From NCBI GenBank assembly GCA_026874595.1, contig CM049320.1:29066714-29130713 (forward strand): a DNA stretch of 64,000 bases, written 5' to 3'. The stretch comes from Sipunculus nudus. Lineage: Eukaryota; Annelida; Sipuncula; Golfingiida; Sipunculidae. The translations under genes were made by a program, and so were the position numbers. Under the pieces are notes generated by a model. It searched no databases and was not told the origin of the DNA. It worked only from the letters and a program-made list of their open reading frames with translations. Below are positions 36,863 to 47,423 of this stretch, in pieces (within the stretch, counting starts at the first letter, position 1; every line of letters begins with the position of its first letter).

Positions 36863-37799
36863 TATATATATATATATATATATATATAGACAGACCTATA
36901 CAGAAAATTGTCGAATATTTGTAAATTGATTTTCTCATTAATTTTGTAATTAATAATAATAAATAATAAAATTTATCTCTGAGTGTACTGACTGTATAAT
37001 TGAAATAATTGGGCCTTGCTATGTACCAGCTATAGTCCTGAGATCATAGGTTACATATATTTATATCACTGACTGGACCCAGATTCTCATTTCAACATGC
37101 CCTTAAAAATAATTGTGCAACCTGTTGTTTCAACAGAACAGATTTCACTACAACTTCTGCATTTCAAGTTAAAATTTTTTTATCACTAGTTTAGTTTGAT
37201 TTATATTTGATTTTCAAAACTGCCAATATGATTTAAAACAGTCTGCCCAAAGATTTGAAACTTCTGTTTATATGCAAAACGTTTAATTAAAAATAATACT
37301 TTTGTAATAATAAAAATGACATTTGAAAAAAGTTTTTGTTTCATGATTTTTCCCCCTAAATTTAACGCAGAACATTTTATTTTCGGAGGAGGGGTTGGGT
37401 AATGAACACGAAGCCCTGGATAATGTTTCTTATTTGTGTACACATCGCTAGGCGAGGGGGCTAGGCGGATGATCAATGTAATCATCCCTCCCCCCCCCCC
37501 CTTCAGAGAATAACTGTTATATATTGCAAATAATATATTAAAAATTAGAATTTACCATGAAATATTATATCTTAACCTGGTTTAAAGGTCTAAAATCCTC
37601 GATTGTATATTTAAATAAGTGGCCAAGCGGCGATTGAAATCCCCTCTGATTTAAATGGAAAAATCATTGAAACTAAAAAAAAGTTATAAATATCTTTTTA
37701 AATCAAATAAATTTGATCTAATGTAAATCTAATTCTCTGAAAAGCAGGGGGTGATTATACATTAAACACACATTGTCGCTAAAAAAAATGGTGGATTTA
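36863..37799. other. No supported gene
   Basis: The sequence begins with the remaining half of the (TA)n target tract and is AT-rich. A C12 tract is at 37490-37501. No domain-bearing frame is seen. Confidence 0.45.
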
Positions 37800-37913
37800 T
37801 ATATGCACCCCCACCCCCTGCACTGACGACCCGGCCTGCCCGGGTGCACAGTGTATGTGGGACTCGGAGCGTGTGTGCGACTGTACATCCCTCCCTTTGA
37901 TTGATACGTTTTA
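37800..37913 (+). promoter_or_regulatory. Local CpG-rich promoter-like stretch
   Basis: Base composition shifts sharply, with GACGACCCGGCCTGCCCGGG and CTCGGAGCGTGTGTGCGA directly before a spliceable ATG exon at 37914. No TATA box is obvious. This suggests a transcription start but is only compositional evidence. Confidence 0.35.
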
Positions 37914-37991
37914 ATGGCTGGGTTGGGTGGTGTTTCGGGTGACACAGCGGTGTCCCTTCACTCCCAGGGAGACAGTAATGTTGCAGGGCTG
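37914..37991 (+). CDS. Possible first coding exon of a host gene
   Basis: The ATG opens MAGLGGVSGDTAVSLHSQG and then DSNVAGL, 26 codons, ending at a consensus donor CTG|GTAAGT (37992) in phase 0. The Gly/Ser/Ala-rich start has no recognisable domain. The next plus-strand exon that I recognise is the eIF4G-like one at 52999, so this could be its 5' exon; the 15-kb gap would be one repeat-filled intron or contain exons I missed. Confidence 0.4.
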
Positions 37992-40687
37992 GTAAGTATT
38001 ACATCCCTGTCTGTACGTGTGGCCAGAGCGAGCGCAAACGTACTTCATTCAGCTCTACATGGTCACACTTTACACGAGCCTGAACGTATACTTTCTGGCA
38101 AACCCTGCGTTACGTGAGTAGATCACCACATTTTCTACACACCCACAAACACCTGCACCAACTTACACCAACACATGCATCAACACACATTCATGGTTTA
38201 CATCTTTAGGGTATTTGCATTGTTTCCACCATATATTTCGTTTTCTATAATATATTGAAAACATCTTGTAATGGCAAATTAGGAGGCCTATAACTCCGCT
38301 TAATATATGGGTAAACTTTTTTTTTTATTTGTGAGGTGCTAACTTTCTTAGTTATGATTTATGTATGTTGTTTATGTTTATAATATTCATGAAAAATAGG
38401 CATTTTTGAGTATAATTATGTTTAAACCTCAGTATGTTGAACATATAATGTAAGAAAAAAAACTGCTATGAAATATCAATTTAAAGTTGAAATGTATCAA
38501 GCCAATTATTTTGTTTTCTTATAAATAAACCTGTTCGGAAAAAAGAGAACATTTCGTTGTTTCTATAAGCATATGCTGATAGATACTAATTTTAGGTTAT
38601 CTACAATTCTGTGTATCAAAATTTTCCTTTATGCAACCTTACCTCTGGATCCACTTGATATTTAAAATATAAAGTGGTTTCAGAGTTTAGGTTACATATA
38701 GGGGAAAAAAACCCTGAAACTTTGCTTAAACAGACTGGGAGACGGGCAGTTCTGATGATCAACAGGTCTCCAGGCTGTCACTGACGCTGGCAGTGCAGCT
38801 TGCTCTGTTCTGTGTCTGCAGCGTCTTGTAGTCCCGGTGACCTTGAAGGCATATAGTGTCTATCTATGAATATCAAATTACCACCCGGGCTCCTGTTTCC
38901 TCGCGTGTCTGGTCTACATGTGCACTGCATTGTTGCTTGTCACCCTTACAGTCAGGTATCTGATTTCACCTACTTTGGTGTCACACTGAGTCACTGACCA
39001 TGTACGGGTGTACTAGGTTTGTTATAATCCCAACAGGGAGGTTATGTTTTCATCCTCGTCTGTTAGTTGGTTTAGTTGTTTGTTAGCTGGCATGTTAGCA
39101 TATGCTTGCTGGTTGGTTTAATTGCTTCTTCATATTTGTTTATTTGTTAGTATATTCATTAATTTCCTACAAACATTGTGGACTGGGTGGATATGAGCCA
39201 CGGAAGAACCATTTAAAATGTTTTGGTGGATCTGGATATATATTATATATAGGTTGCACCCTTGAAGCAAGCCCTCCAATTATAAATAATATATTTGTAG
39301 CGTGGGATCTGCACTGTTGGTAAAAGGGACTTAATCAGGAGCAATATTATGCCTACTCTTCCATACTATCAATCCAGTTTTGCTCTACACAAAAGTTTCC
39401 CCAGCAAAAACATCCCAACACACAGGCTCAGCACCTCCCAAACGGCGGTTACCATTTTTTTTTTTTGGCTCAGCGTGTTGGTAAACATAGTCCACGCGTG
39501 TTTATTTATCAAAACATCCCGCGTGACCGGAGGTCCAATTGTGAGCCGCAACTTGTGATTTTTCAGCAAACAGGAACATGTTTTTCATTTTTGGGAGCCA
39601 AGTCATTCAGGAAATCTCTAGATTGACACGTGTTGTAGCCCGGCGATGCATGCGCTGTGTTTATGTTTACACCTATGATCGCACCCGTTTCACTGTTTTT
39701 AACACCCGTTTACCTGAGTAAGCAAACGGTTTCAGGGCAATAGTTTGGCAGGTAACAATTCGTTTTTCGTCTTAATTCAACATGCTTTATAGGTGATTGG
39801 GCCCCTTTAAGCTGTTTTCTAAGTGGAGTCGGGTGGTGTCAAATCATCCTTGATGACATGCCCTATAATGGACAATTATACTGTCTTTTAAAACTGAAGT
39901 AGGCTGCCCAAAAGTTTAGTTTCCCAACATGTTATACCATGCTATTTCGCATATGTATATTTTTTAAACAAGGGTACATGGGTATAAAACTCAGTGTCAA
40001 TATGTTACAGTCAAAATACTGTTGTTTTCCTTCTCACTTAAGCTCATTCACCAACCTGGGTTTTTTTTGTGGAGCAGAGCCACGAAATGACATTCGCTCC
40101 AACGATTCAATTTAGCATTTTATTAATATTTTCTGGCAAAATGGGAAGGCAATATGAGTCTGTAAGAATACAAGATGCAAAATCCCAAAATCATGACCCA
40201 TATCCCCTAAATCAGTCCTTATTAATATTCTCTCTCTCTCTCATAACAAATCACGGTCCCTTCCCGTTGGCCAGAGGGGCATATTGACCTCCGCCACTGT
40301 TCATCGTCAAATGAAATGAAGGAATCGATCCCTTGTTTGCATGGTTATGCCATGGAGTTATATATGTCATACATACCATGTTTTACCAAACATCATTAGC
40401 TATCAATTTGAATGTCTATCTGACCTATGTTAAGATCACTAAATAACACCATCGATATACAAGCTGATACTTAGAACTACAAATGAAGATAACGACAGAT
40501 TAATCCCTGGGGTCACCATCCACAGGGCGATGTCACACAGTTACATAGCTGATGAAAAATGTACAAAAATACATATTGTTCAGATGAGAATTATTATGAT
40601 TATCCAGGGTTCTCCACTAGCTAATATAGCCTGGGGCACCCCCAGTCCCCCACCCTATCATTTCTCACCGCCACCCTTTAATGTTAA
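37992..40687. other. Repeat-poor stretch, possibly intron, no supported exon
   Basis: The only frames are short and featureless. An overlapping pair at about 39349-39569 is open on both strands but has no homology that I can see. The sequence is not obviously repetitive compared with the rest of the window. Confidence 0.4.
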
Positions 40688-40753
40688 CCGTCACTCTTCC
40701 ATCTGTCCCTGCCACCCTTCCTCTGTCCCTGCCACCCTTCCTCTGTCCCTGCC
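40688..40753 (+). repeat. CCACCCTTCCTCTGTCCCTG minisatellite, about three units
   Basis: A 20-bp unit is repeated nearly perfectly three times, giving a short proline/serine-like frame that is a by-product of the repeat. Confidence 0.85.
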
Positions 40754-43252
40754 AGATATACAGTGGTCATATTTGTCATGGGTAGCAAGGACGAGCCTTG
40801 CAGACTTACCCTGCATGGGGTCTTGCTGAGTGATTGATTGCCTGGAGTTATCATGCTGGTGTCAGCTGGGATCTTATCATCACAGCCAGCGACATCAGGT
40901 TTCTTGATGGGCAGCCCATTGTTGTAGAGTAAGAGAAGCCACAAATCTGCTTAATTTTCCCTGGTTCCCTTATTGCTTTTTAATTTCACAATGCCTGTTG
41001 ACATGGGTATTGGTTAACATTGATACATATTCTGACTGTGGCTTCTAGGAAGGTATATTCACTAAGTGTGTTGCCATAACAGCTGGTCCTAAGTGTGGAT
41101 GATTCAATAAATTTCTACAACATTTTCATTTTTTGTTGTTGTTCTTATGACAACTCATACAAACACACTACACATGCACTTACTCTTGCTCGTAATGTTC
41201 TTTCAAGCAACAAAAAATCAATGCAAATTAAATTTTTAATCAGACAAATAAAAAAAAAATTCATGACGCGTGACATGAAGTTACCAAGCCCGGTTCGACC
41301 GAGCTTACTACCACCCAATCGGAATTCCTAGTGGAGAACATTGATTATCATATCATCTGCACTCTAAGGAATGCAAGCCTCCGCCATCATGATGTGCATA
41401 AATGTCCCTATATATGTTGGAATGCTCCCAAAACCGTGTTTGCCTTCACTTATTCGGCCCATATTCCGGGTTCATTCCTTGAATATTCCTTGATGACCTT
41501 CCTGAATCCGAATAATGTGCCGGATCCACACCAGAATCTCACCGTTTCTTCACTGGCCCATTCCTAAAATGCCCTGAAAATGTGACAAGGGTCCGTTTAT
41601 TACACACTCTGAAGGTGGATGAACGCATACCATCCTGGTGGAGACAATTATAATTAGAAACATTTTGTTAGTGGAGTGACAATATGTGAATATGCATGTC
41701 AAATCTTACACTGATCACGTATCTGGTATCAGTAAAGAACATTGACTACAAGCTGGTTCTGTGTTTGAAGGAACTAATTATCATTTAATCTTTCATTAGG
41801 GCCTAAATACGGGCGAATTCACCGAAATTTGCCTTTAGGTAATCGACGAAGGCATCATGTTACATCTACAATATAGTTGAGAGGGATTTACTGAAACGTT
41901 AATATTTTTCTTTTTAAAACCGTATATATAAAGTGTGAGCTCGCGTGTCCTTTTTCTCTAAACAACCTTACACAACAGGCTTAATTAAATCTATTGCATG
42001 TACCCGCTTAATTGAAGTTTATATTTTTAAATACTCAAGTTCAATATTTTCATTCGGCCTGTACTTTTACTTGTCTCTTAGTTACTTTAACTTTAAATTA
42101 GGTATAGCACGTGCTTATACCCTACCTAGCCTAATTGTTCTTGCTATGCTTAGAATGAAAAAATATATTTTACGTACTAGTTCATTACAGCTATTTTTTT
42201 CAATGAAATGCCACATTCCTGAATCTACTTAATAATCATGTTTAAAGTAAAGAATGAAAGAAAACACTATAACGCATGGATCCTTTGGTGTCATAGCCTA
42301 ATTAATAATCCTCAACAATTTAAAGTTTAACCAAAATCCACTTTTCATGATCAGGCAACTGTGAAACCAACTAAACAACGAACCCATGGGAAAACATAAA
42401 TTTACATAATACTTTAAAGGGTTCCCTTCCCAGAGGAATACATGTGGACCTGCTCAAAACAAGACCCCCTGCATTTACTTGAACTTAAGAACAATCGGTC
42501 TGTATTACTATTTCTACGTGTATATATATATATATATATATAGGCCTACCAGTACTAGTAGGCCTACTTGTAAAATTCTGACTTACTTTACTAAGTACAG
42601 GGCCCCTGATATTGAATTGAGCAAGTAAGGCTCACACATCCCATTCAATTAAAATACAGTTGGTTTGTGAAGCAAGGTGCATGGTTAGGTACACCCAGTC
42701 CTGGACATAACTGGTTGTAGGTTTGCTGCAGTCTTGCAGCGCTGACATATATAGTAAACAATACAAGCATCACAGATAAATGGAGTCCGTACGTGGCGGA
42801 CTAGTTGTAGGTCTACCTAGTGCATGGTGAGATGTACCGATTTTGTAGGGGCCGAAATAGCAAGCCGAATTTTCCGCAGGATGTTACGCGGTGAACGCAG
42901 TCTCGGCAGTGGAGCAGAGACGGCGGGCGGTGTGCTTCGTTAGAAACTTGAAATTTCTGGTATTTGAAGGTAATGACAGCACACGTTAAGTGCGCATAAC
43001 GTTAAATAATTAACCCTAAGCTGCAAGAAAACACCTAAATTGCTCCCCTGTAAGTTATTCACTTCCATAACTTGGAAAATGCAAGCGAATGTGTTGAACT
43101 TGCCAAAGTTATGCAGAGAGTTGAATTGACTGCCTGAGTCATCTGGTATAGGCATAAATTAATGAAAGGGCGTAGTTTTAATTGTTAGTAATATACGCTT
43201 CTACAATTTTGATGGCCGTGGTCGTTTTAAAACTTGTTTTGGTGGATACCGA
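40754..43252. other. No supported gene
   Basis: Short ORFs only. A compositionally GC-richer patch with several CpGs lies at about 42840-42945 (GCAGAGACGGCGGGCGGTG) and might be regulatory, but no exon follows convincingly. A short (TA)n run is at 42523-42541. Confidence 0.4.
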
Positions 43253-43807
43253 TTAGACTGGTACCCTGCTCTATTACTATTAGGAAGCCAAGCATAGAGA
43301 CAGGTGTACAACTCCCAGTTGCAACTCCTGACCTACCTGTAGACTGGTTCCAAATCAAGTCTGTACGCTCACACCAAGCGACAATTGTCCTGGACGTTAT
43401 CGCGATCTGGGCTGGTTATCCATGAAGATTACTGATAAAATTACTTTCTTTAGTTATTTAAAGTTTCCAAATATTGAAAAATGAGTTTTTGCACAAAAAT
43501 TGACGGATGTATAGATGATACGAATAAAAAGTTACGATATACTGAATACTTGATATTCCACTGTACATGGCATTGGTTTATTATCAATATGATTATTATA
43601 TCTATTAATCTAATTATAAATGTCACATGAAATGTACAGCCAACTTTTAATAACTTCTCTGAGCAAACAAAATGCTTATTTTTATCATTTATAAATCATA
43701 CTTGAGTTGGAACCAGTCTGCCGGGAGTCCTGAAGATGGCGTTGTACGCCCGTCTCTATGATTGGCCTAGAGGAGCGGTGCAATAATAGAGAGGGGTACC
43801 AGTCTAG
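43253..43807. mobile_element. Foldback element: 107-bp inverted arms, 340-bp loop
   Basis: The left arm (43253-43359) begins TTAGACTGGTACCCTGCTC and ends GACTGGTTCCAAATCAAG. The right arm (43701-43807) is its reverse complement with scattered mismatches and small indels. Each arm carries two ACTGGT(A/T)CC motifs at its ends. The loop is AT-rich and non-coding. The structure suits a foldback or MITE-type element; target duplication was not resolved. Confidence 0.7.
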
Positions 43808-45397
43808 ATACCGATGCGCGATGTGGAGATTGAGTCATTTCCACCTTATTTTCATACAGCTCCACTTTCTCGGCCGCATACAACTTCTCATCTGTTCATG
43901 TTGAACCCTATGGACCACAGGCATTTGTCTACATACTATAAACTTATAGTGGCAGCCTTCATACTAGTTTACTGTGGTTGTCTTCTTATTTGCGGTGGTT
44001 TCAAATTCACGATATTCGCTGTTGCTCTCTGACCGCGAAATTGAAACCACGCAGATTTTAATGCATATATTCCAGACCATGATCATTAATTTCAGAAGCT
44101 CCCGATAGTTTGCGAAAGTTGAGATTTATCTCCAGGTATGTGGTGATGTTCATCGAGCCTGGTGCATATAGGCCTACGTTAAATACCCCAATGGGGTCAG
44201 TGCTTCTCGCAGGCGTCGGCTCAGCCGTCTTTGAATGTTTGAACGTGCGATATCCGGACAGAAATAGTAGACCAAGATAATAGTGAAATCACCGGTTTAT
44301 GAAATTATTTTTGTTAATAAAATATACTACTAGACCAAGGATAGAGCACGAAAAAGAAACCCGTGAAACTTTTAAAAATATTAAACCGCGAAAATTCAGC
44401 CCTGCCGATATAAAGGCAACCACAGTATTTTGCTTATATTACCAGCTGGTTGAATAACATGGCAAATGCCTGTGATATGGACCGCGTAGTACACACTAAA
44501 ATGTAAGGGGGGGGGGGGGCCAATAACAATAATTATGCAGTAAACTACATAAGAATCTCATATAGGGGGACAAAATACAAATATATCTCGAAACGTAATT
44601 AAATCACCCAATGTCACCCATATCCTATATCTCATTGGATATTAAAAGTAGTTTTAAATTTTTCAACAAATGACCAATAATCATTTGTCAATCATCCAAA
44701 ATTGTTATATTAAAATTTCAGAATATGGGAAGATTGTAAAGGTAAAAATATCTAGAGATATTTGTATGTATTTTATTATGATGTTTTGTTAAATGTTTGC
44801 ATATTGTGTGATATTTCATTGAATTGACTACAAAAGTCAGTAGCCTACATTTGACCTTGCAACTGTTTTTTGCAGTCACAAGCCACCTGAAATAGATAAG
44901 AGATTTTTTTTTTTGTTCATAATAATTGAAAATTTTACTTTAAATTTTAAAATCTCCAAACCAACAACAAAGACATATGTAAAAATATGTATATACATGG
45001 TTTTTTTGTGGCTGAAACCTATTTCTGCCGCACAGCAGGCAGAAAGTGGCAGAAACCCTTTTCTTCTGGGTGGAAATAGAAATGGGAATTAAGGAAATCC
45101 GGTCTGGCTACAGTTCTTGTTATGGCCTTTCATTCTGTAGACCTTGGCAGACTGCTCTTTGTTACAGTGCTTGCACCTAACAGAGCTTTTTTGCCATGTT
45201 CCATCAATTGAAATGTTCTCAGATAGGGCCTTGGAGCATACCACCTTTTTAGGTTACCAACATTTTGACTTTGCTGTAAAGTCAGAGCAACACTCATGCA
45301 CTTGTTTATATAGTCATTAAACCATTTAAAACAGGTAGGATGAAACACAGATATATTTATCTGCACTGTTCAGCTACTCTTGTCACCATTTCCTAAT
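43808..45397. other. No supported gene
   Basis: A G13 tract is at 44507-44519. Near 45024-45055, TTTCTGCC and GGCAGAAA motifs alternate, the same words as at 52680-52790 on the far side of the composite transposon. No exon is evident. Confidence 0.4.
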
Positions 45398-45699
45398 TGT
45401 ATCCGCCAAAATGAAGTTTTGCAGATACTATGTTTTTGACCGGGTTCTGCCGCCGATGCCGCGTTAGTTTACGGATACTCCTCTGAGACTACTGGACGGA
45501 TTTTTCCAAAACTTACACCAATTATCGGGTCAGATGTGAACTGATGCCTAACCAATTTCCCTTGACCTCTGACCTTTTCTCTCTGTCCAGGGTCCGTTTG
45601 TGCGTCTGTTTCCACACATAAACACACATATCTCGGGAACCGTTTGACCGATCAGGAAAAAAATTTTGTACAAATGTAGCCCTTGGATAGCTTTATAAC

Positions 45700-47040
45700 A
45701 TACACAAAAAATGGTGGCGCCACCTGCAAACATGTTTGCACAGTGTCCATCTGTTCATCTACCTTGGGTTAAAATCACTCATATCTCTGCAGTGGTTTGA
45801 CTAATTCTCCTGAAATTTGGCATGAGTATACATCCTAGATAGCTTTCTTGATTTTATGACAGGTGGCGCCACCTACATTCACTTTCACGCTGCAGACATC
45901 CAAGCTCATATCTCAGAAACCGTTTGACCAATTAGGAAAAAAAAATTAACACAAATGTAGCCCTTGGATAGCTTTATAACATGCAAAAAAAATGGTGGTG
46001 CCACCTACAGCCATTTTTGCACAGCATCCATCTGTTTGTCTGCCTTGGGTTAAAATCACTCATATCTCTGCAGTGGTTTGACCAAATTACCTGAAATTCG
46101 GCATGTGTATACATCCCACATAGCTTTCTTGATTTTATGACAGGTGGCGCCACCTACATTCATGTTCACGTTATAGACATCCATGCTTATATCTCCGGAC
46201 TCTTTGGACCAATCAGGAAAAAAAATTTACACAAATGTAGCCCTTGTATAGCTTTATAACATACACAAAAATGGTGGTGCCAACTGCAGCCATTTTTGCA
46301 CAGCGTCCATCTGTTTGTCTGTCCTGGGTTAAAATCACTCATATCTCTGCAGTGGTTTGACCAAATTACCTGTAATTCGGCATTCCTATACATCCTGGAT
46401 AGCTTTCTTGATTTAAGACGTGGCGCCAGCTTCATTCACGTTCACCCAGCAGGCATTAATGTTTATATCCCCGGACTCGTTTGACCAATCAGGAAAAAAA
46501 TTTTACATCGATGTAGCCCTTGGATAGCTTTATAACATACGTAAAAATGGTAGTGCCACCTGCAGCCATTTTTGCACAGCGTCCATCTGTTTGTCTGCCT
46601 TGGGTTAATATCACTCATATCTCTGCAGTGGTTTGACCAAATTACCTGTAATTCGGCATTCCTATACATCCTGGATAGCTTTCTTGATTTTATGACAGGT
46701 GGCGCCAGCTTCATTCACGTTCAAGCTGCCGGCATTAATGCTTATATCTCAGGACTCGTTTGACCAATCAGGAAAAAAATTTTACATTGAAGTAGCCCTT
46801 GGATAGCTTTATAACATACATAAAAATGGTGGTGCCACCTGCATTTTTTTTTGCTCAGCGTCCATCTGTTTGTCTGCCTTGGGTTAAAATCACTCATATC
46901 TCTGCAGTCATTTGACTTTTCCACCTGGAATTTTACATGTGTATACATCTTGGATAGTTTATCGTTTAAAAAACAGGTGGTGCCACCTACAATCATGTTT
47001 ACATGGCAGACATCCATTCTAATATGTAACACATTTAATT
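45700..47040 (+). repeat. Tandem array, five ~279-bp dimeric units
   Basis: The phrase TTTTTGCACAGCGTCCATCTG recurs near 45735, 46016, 46295, 46571 and 46850. Each unit contains two diverged half-units, each with a GTTTGACCAAT word, an ATAGCTTT word and a GGTGG(C/T)GCCACC palindrome, so the array is a higher-order dimer repeat. Frames across it (82-96 codons) repeat with the unit and are not genes. Confidence 0.85.
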
Positions 47041-47082
47041 ATTTCCCCTTGCCACTCAATCGATGCCTCACTTCACCCGCCC

Positions 47083-47096
47083 TACCCTGATTTTGG
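47083..47096. repeat. LINE target-site duplication, left
   Basis: TACCCTGATTTTGG here pairs with TACTCTGATTTTGG at 52339-52352 (13 of 14 identical), bracketing the LINE exactly. Confidence 0.85.
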
Positions 47097-47423
47097 TTTA
47101 AACAATATTTTTTTGCAAAACAAAGCAATGAGGATTAGAAAACAGGGCACAGCCCTATATAAATTCCTCTCCTCCATCAATATGTTATTAAATAATCCTC
47201 TGTATGACACACATTTACATTGTTACATTATGCTGTTGATACACGGATTACGTAAAATGGCATATACAACTGACATAAGTATGTTAATCTATATTTTCAT
47301 ATATATGGGATATTATACCTGAACAATACAAGCAATGAATAAACCAAATAAAATAAATTATTTACAATTGGAGAACATTACCTTATATAATTTACTAACC
47401 TCTAATATTTCCCAAATACAAAT

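Noticed and set aside
45700-47040. CRISPR-like array
   Set aside because: The units are ~279 bp and similar throughout, with no short repeat/unique spacer pattern, and the DNA is eukaryotic.
46187-47090. Similar 62-96 codon ORFs recurring every ~279 bp
   Set aside because: They repeat with the tandem unit and exist on both strands; there are no introns, domains or start context.
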